Positions 18,501 through 26,875 are shown, numbered from the stretch's first letter. The stretch is 41,381 nucleotides of DNA from Lewinellaceae bacterium (GCA_029976695.1 JARQTN010000182.1:1-41381); one strand, 5' to 3'. A program made the numbers and translations. Notes: generated by a model from the letters alone, not told the origin.

Positions 18501-18951
18501 ACTTGTTTTTTCTCCTGGCAGGGGATTCATCATACAGTTCGCGGGTGACATAGATATCGAGCCAGCCGTCATTGTTGACGTCCCCGACGACCACTCCCGA
18601 ACTCCAACCATCATCCTTCAAAATGCCAGAAGGCCCGGTTCCATCCTCAAACTGCATCCCGCCTTTGTTGTAGTAGAGTGCATCATGGACGAGATTGCCT
18701 GCGAAAAAAAGGTCCGGCAAGCCATCCTTGTTGAAATCCCCGACGCCCACACCTGCCCCGCCGTAGTAGTTACTGTACAGCAGGATATTATGTGTTTTCT
18801 CATCCGTTAATGTGTTTTCAAAAGTAATCCCGGTTTCATCAGTGGATAGCGGAGAAAACCGCTTCAGCTGCGCATTCATTTCCGGCAATCCAATCCAGAC
18901 AGCGCAAAAAGAAGAAAGAAGCAGGTACAGGTAATTATTTCCAGTTCCCAT
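15577..18951 (-). CDS. FG-GAP/VCBS-repeat protein with ASPIC/UnbV domain (CRTAC1-like)
   Basis: The 1124-residue product starts with a signal peptide (MGTGNNYLYLLLSSFCAVW) and holds 14 visible calcium-binding-type repeats of the form DxNxDGxxDL, for example DFNKDGLPDLFF, DVNNDGWLDIYV, DLDGDGDLDLIV, DFDGDGDEDFIL and DLDYDGFPDILA. These fold as integrin-like beta-propellers. Between the two propeller groups, near residues 565-675, lies an ASPIC/UnbV module with FGAVVNIKMADGSRQVREL and YSTSENVAHFGLG. Such proteins are exported and are common beside SusC/SusD loci in environmental Bacteroidota, where they may bind glycans, but the exact role is unknown. A longer frame reaches 19062, but the ATG at 18951 gives a proper signal peptide and overlaps the upstream oxidoreductase by 17 bases, which suggests translational coupling. 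Its stop abuts the convergent neighbour's stop. Confidence 0.88.
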   Translation of the reverse strand: MGTGNNYLYLLLSSFCAVWIGLPEMNAQLKRFSPLSTDETGITFENTLTDEKTHNILLYSNYYGGAGVGVGDFNKDGLPDLFFAGNLVHDALYYNKGGMQFEDGTGPSGILKDDGWSSGVVVGDVNNDGWLDIYVTRELYDESPARRKNKLYINTGEKVDLGGGLFGVRFEEKSFVSGLDSPERTRHAAFIDYDRDGWLDVFLLNQPPNPGNYSAYMGQDLMQERWAPRLMRNRGDGTFLDVSRDAGVLKPGYPNSVSIGDFDQDGWPDIYVSNDYDAPDFLYRNNGDGTFTDVMKEEMNHISFYTMGVDAGDINNDGWLDVMTLDMVAEDNFRLKANMSGMNPDAFWKVVDQGGHYQYMYNALHLNQGGVRWSDIAQLSRMPSTDWSWSNLIADFDQDGWQDVHITNGLLRDIRNTDASKTFPKYVRKSIDDFIRANPNAGDVSVFDILDLEKALNLLPSVPLQNYMFRNQGDLTFEKVMDEWGLSGETFSNGSAYSDLDGDGDLDLIVNHLNAPAQVYRNNSESFENANWLLVRVLDQDNHEPVFGAVVNIKMADGSRQVRELTSVRGMYSTSENVAHFGLGNHAWVDQMTVTLPGKGSAVFAHVEANQVVIVDVRDLKQQKDPGRIQKPLFVEVGDPPPIAFLHQENDFDDYAKQVLLPHKMSQFGPAIAVGDVNGDGLDDLFAGGAAGQQSRIFVQQAAGDFSEILIKDDPLFEDIDAAFMDVDLDGDMDLYVVSGGNAFPPQSSYYQDRLYLNTDGQFARDEALLPKFRESGGAVRPRDFDGDGDMDLLVCGRHQPWSYPEPTVSRLLVNENGKFRDMTKKLAPDLVFAGMVSDAVWMDFDGDGDEDFILTGEWMPITVFEHSGGAFTRRNDLIPNSTGWWYAIEKGDLDGDGDLDLVVGNLGLNYKYQASPEAPFEVHYDDFDRNGSKDIVLSYYNFGEQYPLRGRSCSSDQVPSLKEKFPTYAEFASANIEEVYGEKKLEKALHYQAQTFASAILENRGGGAFEMIPLPNEAQVSSINDIHIEDLDYDGFPDILAAGNLFTSEVETPRNDASVGILLKGNGTMRFSPLPVEESGIQVPYDVKQIRKLSAGGETWFVFGCNDDWMRFIRYGARQDASN

Positions 18952-20827
18952 GCAAATCAACTTTTTTATGTTGAAACAAATCACATACCTGATCCAAAAG
19001 TACAGCCAATTCCCTTTTGGTGGCATAGCGGTCGGGCTCATACTTCGGTAATTGATAGACATTTGTCCAATTCTCCTGGATCATTTTCACAAATTCCTGT
19101 GCATTACCAACATCCATTTCCAATGCCTGTTTTGAAGCGATGGTATAGACCAGGTCTATCGCCTGTGCAACAGAAAGGAACATATTTTCCACTTCAAATC
19201 CAATATCTTCCCGAAAATCGTCCAGATCCCTGGCCAGGTCATGTGCGTTTACGATGGAATCCGGATAAAAATACGTCCTGTTCGCCCATTTGTACGGCAC
19301 ACCCTCGCCTCGCAGGATGCCGGTCGCACCGATCTTCTGTATCGCAGTAAAATGTGGATCTTCAGGGGATACATCAACGTAAGGGAGCAGGTATCCGCCG
19401 TACTCAAGGGCCCGTTGCTGGACCGTCCTGGGATCGAGTTGGTATAGCGGAACATCTCCAAGCGATGCCATTGCCGCCATCAGGCCGGCTGCCTGTCCCG
19501 TCTGGATCACGACTGGCTGCAGGCGGGTCGTCCCGTTTACAATATTGGTCACCGAGATCGCTTTATCGGCAATGACGAGGCCATCCACCCCGGCCGGGAT
19601 CAGGCAACCCATAGGTACTGAATAGGAAGGCACAGGGGGAAAATCCAGTTCAGGGGCCTCCGGCACCTCATCGTGATGGTGGTCTATCGGATAATCGCCA
19701 ACAGCAATCCCGGTCCGGTACAGCCCGTCATCGTATGGCTCCGTGATATGTGCAAGGTTCATCCTTACAATTCCCTCGATCCGTCTCCCTTCCCTGTGAT
19801 AGGGATAAAATGGGAGTAAGTCATCTGTCGGAAATTCATCATCAGCCAGCCCCAAATGGGAAAAGCCAAGTTCATGCTGCAGGAAATAGATATAGCGCAA
19901 GGTTTTTGCTTTTGCCATGGCAATCACGGAGTCCCGCTTCGCCTGATTCATTTCCACCATGTTCACGCCGAAATCGTTCCCGTGGCGGGGCCAGTTGATC
20001 ATGTACTTGCTTCCGGGCAATTTACCATATGTCATCATCTGCTCACAATCCAATGCATCTTCAAGCATGCAGCCGGCATGCTTGCAGGTGCAGGTGAATT
20101 CTCCGGGATCGTACCCTGATGGTTTGGTGATTGTCATATCCCGCCCCTCTCCATAATCCTTGAGGATCGCAACATAGGTAAGGTCCTGGACAATATCATT
20201 GCTTTGTTCTGGCGCAATGGATTCCCCGGATACAGCCCTGGCATCCATGCCCAGATCAAAACGGGCGCCAGCTTCCGCCGCCACATCTCCCAGGTCGGTG
20301 CCATCCACCAGGATTTTCGGAGTGATCACCTTTTTCTCGCCGTTTGTGTTTGTCACTTCTACCTTCCATGGCATTTGCTTTTCGAGGAGTTTCCATTCCG
20401 CCTCCAGGTATATCGTCAACATTTCTTCCCGCCTGGCGAGTGCAGACCAAACTTCTGCCCCGACACGGGGTTCAAACATTGTATTGCTCACCCACCCGGT
20501 AAAAAGGGAATCCGCGCCACCATAATGTGCGCGCAGCATCGACCTGAATTCCCCCCAGAGGCCAGCCGGAAGATGATGGTTCCCATCGGTGGCACTCACG
20601 CCAGCTGCGGTAAGCATGCCACCGAGCCATGGATAAGGATGCACCAGGATGGTTTCGGCCCCGCTGCGTGCAGACTGGATCGCTGCCGATATCGCGCCTG
20701 TCCCCCCTCCGATCACGAGGACATCTGCCTTCCGGACATCCGGGCGCACACCCTTACAACCCGAAAAAGCAAGGAAAACAAAAGCGAATACCAGGACGGA
20801 GCTAAATGACAATGTGCATTTTCTCAT
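18935..20827 (-). CDS. FAD-dependent oxidoreductase lipoprotein (FAD_oxidored family)
   Basis: The protein of about 630 residues has a lipoprotein signal ending in LAFSGC (Cys24). The dinucleotide-binding motif VLVIGGGTGAISAAIQSARSG follows at about residues 36-56, and PYPWLGGMLTAAGVSATDG and LVDGTDLGDVAAEAGARFDLG are hallmarks of the FAD_oxidored family. An FAD-contacting segment lies later at GLVIADKAISVTNIVNGT, with LQPVVIQTGQAAG after it. A cysteine cluster, CTCKHAGCMLEDALDC, sits at about residues 246-261 and could bind metal. Family members occur in polysaccharide loci and are thought to oxidise sugar or related hydroxyls, but substrates are mostly unknown. It overlaps lacI by 26 bases and the ASPIC gene by 17 bases, so the three genes form one operon. 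Other in-frame ATGs at 20854 and 20842 are less suited to a signal peptide. Confidence 0.88.
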   Translation of the reverse strand: MRKCTLSFSSVLVFAFVFLAFSGCKGVRPDVRKADVLVIGGGTGAISAAIQSARSGAETILVHPYPWLGGMLTAAGVSATDGNHHLPAGLWGEFRSMLRAHYGGADSLFTGWVSNTMFEPRVGAEVWSALARREEMLTIYLEAEWKLLEKQMPWKVEVTNTNGEKKVITPKILVDGTDLGDVAAEAGARFDLGMDARAVSGESIAPEQSNDIVQDLTYVAILKDYGEGRDMTITKPSGYDPGEFTCTCKHAGCMLEDALDCEQMMTYGKLPGSKYMINWPRHGNDFGVNMVEMNQAKRDSVIAMAKAKTLRYIYFLQHELGFSHLGLADDEFPTDDLLPFYPYHREGRRIEGIVRMNLAHITEPYDDGLYRTGIAVGDYPIDHHHDEVPEAPELDFPPVPSYSVPMGCLIPAGVDGLVIADKAISVTNIVNGTTRLQPVVIQTGQAAGLMAAMASLGDVPLYQLDPRTVQQRALEYGGYLLPYVDVSPEDPHFTAIQKIGATGILRGEGVPYKWANRTYFYPDSIVNAHDLARDLDDFREDIGFEVENMFLSVAQAIDLVYTIASKQALEMDVGNAQEFVKMIQENWTNVYQLPKYEPDRYATKRELAVLLDQVCDLFQHKKVDLHGNWK

Positions 20828-21893
20828 ACTCTTCTTCGACATAGTACCTGACATTCTCGCGCATCACAACATCTAGCGGCAGGAATTGGAGCCGCTGGAT
20901 GTCCCTTTTCAGCACCAGGTGATTAAACAGGTTCATCATGCCCAGGAATCCCTGTTTATATGGATTCTGGTTGATGAGAAACGAAATATCCCCGGATGCC
21001 AGATACGCCAGGTTTTGTTCAATCAGGTCAAACCCGATCAGTGAAACCGGTTTTTGCTGATATTTCTTTATAGCCGGAACCACACGAAACAATTTTGACG
21101 TGGAAACGAAAATGCCCTGCGTCGCCGGATACTTCGCCAGCATTTCCCGGATAAAGCATTCGGTTCCTGTGAGATCCTGGATATCCCCGTAGCTTTCCTG
21201 GACAACGTGGATGTGTTTCTCCGCCTGCTTGTTGAAAAAATCCTCGAACCCTGCCTGTTTGTCCAGCAGGTGCCGGGCATTATACACTTCCTTTTCAAGA
21301 TGGAGGATGATCGCCGTTGCGCCGGGGCTCATTTCGAAATTCAGCAATTTCGCAGCCAATACGCCGGAAGCGTATGAATCCTGGCCGATATAAGCCAGGA
21401 AACAGGAGGTTTCCCGCTCAAGCAAAGTATTGATCTCCACATATTTCAGTCCTTTGGCATCACAATGATCAAGGAGTTCATGGCTTTCACGTGCAAAGCT
21501 GGGTGCCACAAGCAGGGCATCATATGGTGTTCGGAGGATACGTTGCCCCAAAGATCTGAAATGCTCTGGGTCTGCATCCCGAAAAGGATAGTAATCGATC
21601 TGTACGCCGTAGTCCCGCAATGTCTTTACGGCCCTGTGGATCCCTTCCAGCGGCTGTTCCCAGAATGGATCGCCTTCATGGCCAGGGATCAGGACGGCAA
21701 TTTGCCAGCTCTTCTTTGAAGCGAGTGCACTGGCGATGACATTCGGTTCATACTCAAGCTTTTCCATGGCTGCGATCACTTTGTCCCGTGCCTTTGTCGA
21801 AACATTCCCGCGGTTGTGGAGCACCCTGTCCACTGTGCCTTTTGAGACACCAGCCACCTTTGCGATGTCCTTTATTCTGATGCGCTTATTCAT
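20802..21893 (-). CDS. LacI-family transcriptional regulator
   Basis: The 363-residue protein starts with a LacI helix-turn-helix: IKDIAKVAGVSKGTVDRVLH covers the two helices, followed by RGNVSTKARDKVIAAMEKLE and a hinge region NVIASALASKKS. Residues about 65-330 form a periplasmic-binding-protein-like effector domain (IAVLIPGHEGDPFWEQPLEG, DALLVAPSFARES, LIGFDLIEQNLAYLASGDIS). It is the only DNA-binding regulator in the window. It lies 300 bases from the divergent susC, and that gap contains the 16-base palindrome also found at nagB. It is therefore the best candidate for the repressor or activator of the whole mannoside locus. The effector is unknown, and a mannoside or amino sugar is plausible. 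The gene is first in an operon with the oxidoreductase and ASPIC genes. Confidence 0.93.
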   Translation of the reverse strand: MNKRIRIKDIAKVAGVSKGTVDRVLHNRGNVSTKARDKVIAAMEKLEYEPNVIASALASKKSWQIAVLIPGHEGDPFWEQPLEGIHRAVKTLRDYGVQIDYYPFRDADPEHFRSLGQRILRTPYDALLVAPSFARESHELLDHCDAKGLKYVEINTLLERETSCFLAYIGQDSYASGVLAAKLLNFEMSPGATAIILHLEKEVYNARHLLDKQAGFEDFFNKQAEKHIHVVQESYGDIQDLTGTECFIREMLAKYPATQGIFVSTSKLFRVVPAIKKYQQKPVSLIGFDLIEQNLAYLASGDISFLINQNPYKQGFLGMMNLFNHLVLKRDIQRLQFLPLDVVMRENVRYYVEEEYEKMHIVI

Positions 21894-22030
21894 GAAAGGG
21901 ATTCAATCTGGTCCGTGTTCCGGTATGCGTTCCTGCAGCCCAAATGCATAAAATCAATGGCATCTGAAAATCATTTACCGCAAACCGTAATTTGTTCTTT
22001 AATAAATCAAAATAAATAAAAAAATTTGGT

Positions 22031-22046
22031 CTGTGCCCGTACACAG
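22031..22046. promoter_or_regulatory. Palindromic LacI-type operator upstream of susC
   Basis: CTGTGCCCGTACACAG is the exact reverse complement of the site at 11316-11331. Both copies sit in divergent promoter regions. Here the site ends 15 bases before the candidate susC -7 box at 22062-22069, the same spacing as at nagB. It lies 138 bases from the lacI start, so autoregulation is also possible. Identity over 16 bases with conserved spacing makes chance unlikely. Confidence 0.72.
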
Positions 22047-22061
22047 AGTAAAGATATTTTT

Positions 22062-22069
22062 TACATTTA
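22062..22069 (+). promoter_or_regulatory. Candidate -7 promoter box for susC
   Basis: TACATTTA differs by one base from the Bacteroidota -7 consensus TAnnTTTG. It begins 15 bases after the operator. If used, the susC leader would be about 115-120 bases long. I see no obvious riboswitch or terminator in that leader. Confidence 0.42.
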
Positions 22070-22193
22070 TCGCGTCGCTTAAGGAATAACACTCATATTT
22101 CAAGGTGGCATCAAGGCAAATTCCTGAACAAATCAATTTATAATCAATCAATTAGGCACATTTAACTCACATGTATCTACAAATTTTCCGATT

Positions 22194-25100
22194 ATGAAAA
22201 ATCACTTACTTGTATTCCTTTTTTTCATTTTGGGATCGGCATCCGTGTTGGCCCAGAATGTGATCACCGGTAATGTCACCGGTTCAGACGGGGTAGCCCT
22301 CATCGGGGTATCCGTGTACCAGGAAGGGGACCCCGGAAATGGTACGGTTACAGACATTGACGGGAACTACACGATTGAGGTTCCGTCAGGCTCCGTATTG
22401 ATTTTCTCCTACACCGGGTATGAAACACAACGCATCGAGATTGGGGACCAATCCGTGATCGACATTGTGCTCAGCCAGGGTGTTGCACTCGATGAGGTGG
22501 TCGTCACCGCTCTTGGCATCGAACGGGAGAAAAAAGCCATCGCATATTCCGTCACGGAAGTGGATGCTGAAACTTTCTCTGCAGCACGCGAAATGAATGT
22601 CATCAACTCTCTTGCAGGGCAGGTAGCCGGTGTGAATGTCGCCCAGTCCGCGACCGGAGCAGCCGGTTCAACGCGTGTTGTGATCCGGGGGAACAGTTCG
22701 ATCTCGGGGAACAACCAGCCGCTTTATGTGGTGGATGGCGTTCCGATCGACAACACAAACCTCGGTTCCGCCGGGATGTGGGGCGGACAGGACTGGGGTG
22801 ACGGGATTTCCTCCCTCAACCCGGACGACATTGCCTCTGTAACCGTCCTGAAAGGTAACTCCGCTGCAGCCTTGTACGGATTCCGTGCTTCGAATGGTGT
22901 GATCCTGATCACGACAAAAACCGGGAAAGCAAGGAAAGGCATCGGTGTCGAGATCAACTCCCAGGTCAGGGGAGAAAGCCTGTTCAACCTGAATGACTGG
23001 CAGACCGAATACGGCCATGGCCGGATGGGCATGAAACCCACTACAATGGCAGAAGCTATGGCAAATGGTCTGTATTCATGGGGGGCAAGGCTCGACGGAT
23101 CTAATGTCATCCAGTTTGACGGTGTGGAGAGGCCCTATTCCTACGCCGGAGATCCACAGAGTGAATTTTACCGGACGGGGCTTACGTTTGCAAATACGCT
23201 TTCACTGACCGGCGGATCAGAAAGGGTCAATTACAGGTTTTCAGCAGCTAACCTGTCAAATGAGGATATTGTTCCGAACTCAGGACTTGACCGGAACACG
23301 TTTACATTGAATACCAATGCACAGCTTGGCGAGCGTTTTACAGCAAATGTGAGTGCGACCTATGTAAATGAAAACGCTCAAAACAGGCCGCGCCTCTCGG
23401 ATTCGCCGGGAAATGCCAACTTCACAGTAGGCTTACTGCCTCCCTCGATCGATGTCAATGACCTGAGGGGTGATGAAAACAAGCTGGGGGCAATCGAAGA
23501 TGGCACTGAACTTCAATTTAACGATAACGTGTTCGTCACCAATCCATGGTGGGCCGCGCACCAGTTTGAGGCAAACTCCACGAAAAACAGGCTGATCGGA
23601 AACGTCCGTTTACGCTACGAATTGTTTGACGGATTGTACATCCGTGGGCGCCTTGGTCTCGACAGGTATGATCGCCAAAGGCGCAACCTGACACCTTATG
23701 GTACGGCGTACAGCACCCTTGGACAAATTGATGAACAGTCTACGAACTTCCAGGAACTGAACAAGGAATTGATCCTTGGCTATGACAAGCAAATCACAGA
23801 AAATGTCTCGCTGAACCTTTTTGTCGGAGGAAACCAGCTGAGCAACAGGAGGGAAAACATCGGTGCAAGCGGGAACAATTTTGCTGTCCCCTTCCTGCAC
23901 GATATCCGCAACACCTCAAACCGCAGTGTCATTTATGACTTAAGCGAATTCAAGGTAAACTCACTTTTTGCCTCTGCCGAGATCGGACTTTTACGCTCGA
24001 TCTACCTGACCGGGACGGTGCGCAACGACTGGTTCTCGACGCTGACTGACATCGATGGTATCACCGATAACGACAAGACATATTACTCCGGGGGCGTGAG
24101 CGTTGTGCTGACAGATCTGTTTGATCTTCCAAGCGCGATTGAATTCGCGAAATTCAGGGCAACATATGCCGAGGTAGGTGGTGTCGGTGCTGCAGAACAG
24201 CCCTACCAGCTCTCACTGGCATATGGCGTATTTGCACAGGGCCACCTCGGCCAGCCGCTGGGCGGGATCATCAATAATTCCATCCCGAATTCAAACCTGG
24301 AGCCTTTGACTTCAAAAGAATTTGAAATCGGCCTTGACCTGAGGTTCCTGGATGGTCGACTGGGCCTTGACATTGCCTGGTACAACAGGAATACCCTGAA
24401 CGATATCCTTGGCGGCGCAGTTCCACCCACCACAGGGTATGATTCAAGGATCGTGAACATCGGGAAAATGGACAATACAGGTATCGAATTCCTGCTGAGT
24501 GCAAACCCGGTGCGCAAGAATAACTTCAGGTGGGATGTTTCCCTGAATTTCTCGAACAACCAGAATGAAGTAGTCAGCCTGCTTACAGAAACGCAGGAAG
24601 ACCAAGAAAGCATTCGCGTGGAGGAAGCCAGAACGAGAAATGCGTATATCAACCACATAGAGGGACTTCCATACAGCCAGGTCATGGGCTTTGACTATGC
24701 CCGGGATGATGCCGGGAATATCCTGCTGGATGACGAAGGGATCCCATTGCAGGGGGAACTCATGGCCTTCGGGACAGGTGTCCATCCAACGGCAGTGGGA
24801 TTGAATAACAGCTTCACCATTGGGAATTTCAACGTAAACTTCCTGGTTGAAGGAAAATTTGGCGGTTACATCTACGCAGCGACCAATGCATATGCCTATT
24901 CAAGGGGTCTCCACAAGGCAACGCTGGAAGGCCGTGAAAGCGGGATTGGTAATGTAGCTCCTGCCGATCTTGAGAACTACTACAGCCGTATTTACAACAT
25001 TTCGGGTGAGTTCATCGAAAAAGCAGATTTCATTAAACTGCGTCAGGTGGTCTTATCCTACAACCTGCCAAAATCACTTTTCGGAAATGTGCCGATCGAG

Positions 25101-25265
25101 GGGATTACCATCGGTCTCGCAGGAAGGAATCTCGCTCTGCTGGCAAGCAGCGTGGAGAATATCGATCCGGAATCTACGTACACGACTGGCAACGGCCAGG
25201 GACTCGAGATGTTCGGGGTACCGCAAACAAGGTCATTCCAGTTTAACCTTGGCATCAAGTTCTAA
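22194..25265 (+). CDS. SusC/RagA-family TonB-linked outer membrane transporter
   Basis: The 1023-residue protein begins with a signal peptide ending in SVLAQ. A carboxypeptidase-regulatory-like domain follows (NVITGNVTGSDGVALIGVSV, about residues 22-95) and then the SusC signature region LDEVVVTALGIEREKKAI. The plug domain shows VVIRGNSSISGNNQPLYVVD, DGVPID, and SVTVLKGNSAAALYGFRASN with GVILITTK. The rest is the 22-strand barrel, ending in SFQFNLGIKF with the terminal aromatic residue typical of outer membrane proteins. SusC proteins import oligosaccharides in TonB-dependent fashion with the SusD partner, whose gene follows after 23 bases. The downstream mannosidases suggest a mannose-containing oligosaccharide as cargo. 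It is probably controlled by the operator at 22031-22046. Confidence 0.95.
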   Translation: MKNHLLVFLFFILGSASVLAQNVITGNVTGSDGVALIGVSVYQEGDPGNGTVTDIDGNYTIEVPSGSVLIFSYTGYETQRIEIGDQSVIDIVLSQGVALDEVVVTALGIEREKKAIAYSVTEVDAETFSAAREMNVINSLAGQVAGVNVAQSATGAAGSTRVVIRGNSSISGNNQPLYVVDGVPIDNTNLGSAGMWGGQDWGDGISSLNPDDIASVTVLKGNSAAALYGFRASNGVILITTKTGKARKGIGVEINSQVRGESLFNLNDWQTEYGHGRMGMKPTTMAEAMANGLYSWGARLDGSNVIQFDGVERPYSYAGDPQSEFYRTGLTFANTLSLTGGSERVNYRFSAANLSNEDIVPNSGLDRNTFTLNTNAQLGERFTANVSATYVNENAQNRPRLSDSPGNANFTVGLLPPSIDVNDLRGDENKLGAIEDGTELQFNDNVFVTNPWWAAHQFEANSTKNRLIGNVRLRYELFDGLYIRGRLGLDRYDRQRRNLTPYGTAYSTLGQIDEQSTNFQELNKELILGYDKQITENVSLNLFVGGNQLSNRRENIGASGNNFAVPFLHDIRNTSNRSVIYDLSEFKVNSLFASAEIGLLRSIYLTGTVRNDWFSTLTDIDGITDNDKTYYSGGVSVVLTDLFDLPSAIEFAKFRATYAEVGGVGAAEQPYQLSLAYGVFAQGHLGQPLGGIINNSIPNSNLEPLTSKEFEIGLDLRFLDGRLGLDIAWYNRNTLNDILGGAVPPTTGYDSRIVNIGKMDNTGIEFLLSANPVRKNNFRWDVSLNFSNNQNEVVSLLTETQEDQESIRVEEARTRNAYINHIEGLPYSQVMGFDYARDDAGNILLDDEGIPLQGELMAFGTGVHPTAVGLNNSFTIGNFNVNFLVEGKFGGYIYAATNAYAYSRGLHKATLEGRESGIGNVAPADLENYYSRIYNISGEFIEKADFIKLRQVVLSYNLPKSLFGNVPIEGITIGLAGRNLALLASSVENIDPESTYTTGNGQGLEMFGVPQTRSFQFNLGIKF

Positions 25266-25288
25266 TTCAATCACGATTAAACTTATCA

Positions 25289-26797
25289 ATGATGAAATCA
25301 TTTGGAAAATATATTCTCCTGATCGCAGCATTCTCAATTGTGCTGACCCCGTCATGTGATGACGGTTTCGCAGAGTTGAACGTAAACCCGGGTGCTGCAA
25401 ATTCTATAGATCCCGGCTTTCAGTTCTCATGGATCCAGCTAAGGACATCCGGTGAAAGATATGAAAACTGGAGGGCGGCGTTGATCTATTCCTCCATGAT
25501 GGTCCAGCATATGGCTGCACTTTGCGGCTACTGGTCCGGCGACAAGTACACATACAATGCGGGATATGCATCCTCGCTTTTTGACCGTGGTTATCCACAG
25601 CAGGTAAAGGAAATCCAGGACCTGGTGTATAACCTCGAAACAACCGAGGACGCTGATTTTGCCATGCTTGGTATGGCCAAGATCTGGCGCGCGGTCATTT
25701 TCCACAGGATGACGGATATGTATGGAGATATCCCATATTTCGAGGCAGGTTTGGGCTTTATCGAGCAAAACTTCGACCCGACATGGGACTCCCAGGAAGA
25801 TATCTACAAAGACATGCTGTTCGAACTTGAAGAAGCAGTAGGACTCCTGGGCAGTGGTACGGGCTTTGGATCAGCAGACTTCATCTTTGGCGGTGACGTA
25901 GAGAAATGGAGGCGTTTTGGTAATTCACTGATGCTTCGCCTGGCGATGCGGCTTTCCGAAAGGGAGCCTTCCATTGCTTCAGAGTACGCTGGAAAAGCGA
26001 TTTCGGGCGGCACGCTGCTTGATGGAGACGACGTCTTCCTGCCCCATACAAATGGCCCGGAAGGTGTGAATATGAACGGCATCGGAGAGGTCCTTGACAA
26101 ATCAAACGGATTTGGTGATGACTGCCCCAGGCTGAGCCAGACACTGGTGGACTGGATGCTGGCAACCGGTGATCCAAGACTGGATGTCATTGGTGAACTT
26201 CCTGCCAATGGCGGAGGCCACAATGGCCTGCCCAACGGTTTGGATGAAATGCTCATCCAGGACAACCCGACGGGCACAGAACTTGATGATTTCGATCGTG
26301 TCAATCCACTGATTGTAAGGGTGAGCTCACCGATGGCATTCATGACAGTTGCAGAATCAAGATTCCTGGAAGCGGAGGCTGCCCTCAGGGGATGGGGATC
26401 AGGTAATGCAAACGACCTGTATGCACAGGGTGTGCGCAACGCCATGCGCATTTATGAGAAGTATGATGCATCCCTCGCCATCGATGATGCAGCAATAGAT
26501 GCTTACCTGGCTGCAAACCCGTTCGACGGCAGCATGAAAATGCTTGGGGAACAGTATTGGGCAGCCACATTCCTGAATGAGTATGAAGCGTATTCAAATT
26601 ACAGGAGAACGGGATACCCGGAACTTGTGCCAACTAACCATCCAACCAACGTGACCGGTGGCACGATACCAAAAAGGCTTGTTTATCCCCAGGGCATCCT
26701 GAACAGCGAGAAGTTTCAGGAAGCTAAAGCAAGGCAAAACTTGCCAGATGACTTTGCCAGTATCATGACAGTACCAGTCTGGTGGGATGTCAACTGA
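25289..26797 (+). CDS. SusD/RagB-family (SusD-like 2) glycan-binding lipoprotein
   Basis: The 502-residue product has a lipoprotein signal ending at the Cys of LTPSCDDGF. The segment FAELNVNPGAANSIDPGFQF and the later WRAVIFHRMTDMYGDIPYFEA are the SusD-like-2 pattern: TPR-like helices that hold an outer-membrane surface lipoprotein forming a lid on SusC. Further family features are WRRFGNSLMLRLAMRLS and, near the C-terminus, YWAATFLNEYEAYSNYRRTGYPEL. It binds the substrate at the cell surface. A second ATG lies one codon downstream of the chosen start, so translation could begin at 25292. The gene ends 42 bases before a hairpin that may reduce transcription into the mannosidase genes. Confidence 0.94.
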   Translation: MMKSFGKYILLIAAFSIVLTPSCDDGFAELNVNPGAANSIDPGFQFSWIQLRTSGERYENWRAALIYSSMMVQHMAALCGYWSGDKYTYNAGYASSLFDRGYPQQVKEIQDLVYNLETTEDADFAMLGMAKIWRAVIFHRMTDMYGDIPYFEAGLGFIEQNFDPTWDSQEDIYKDMLFELEEAVGLLGSGTGFGSADFIFGGDVEKWRRFGNSLMLRLAMRLSEREPSIASEYAGKAISGGTLLDGDDVFLPHTNGPEGVNMNGIGEVLDKSNGFGDDCPRLSQTLVDWMLATGDPRLDVIGELPANGGGHNGLPNGLDEMLIQDNPTGTELDDFDRVNPLIVRVSSPMAFMTVAESRFLEAEAALRGWGSGNANDLYAQGVRNAMRIYEKYDASLAIDDAAIDAYLAANPFDGSMKMLGEQYWAATFLNEYEAYSNYRRTGYPELVPTNHPTNVTGGTIPKRLVYPQGILNSEKFQEAKARQNLPDDFASIMTVPVWWDVN

Positions 26798-26838
26798 TCT
26801 CATTAAGAGAAACTGTATTCATTTTATAATCGATATTT

Positions 26839-26875
26839 GCACAGATGAGCCTAAAAACTCATCTGTGCCTTTTTA
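26839..26875 (+). terminator. Rho-independent-type terminator or attenuator after susD
   Basis: A perfect 11-bp stem, GCACAGATGAG at 26839-26849 paired with CTCATCTGTGC at 26858-26868, encloses an 8-base loop and is followed by CTTTTTAA. It lies between susD and the GH92 gene. Partial termination here would give more SusC/SusD than enzyme mRNA, as is common in such loci (inference). Confidence 0.85.

Noticed and set aside
18952-19062. Longer start for the FG-GAP/ASPIC protein
   Set aside because: It would overlap the oxidoreductase gene by 128 bases and place residues before a normal signal peptide that starts at 18951.
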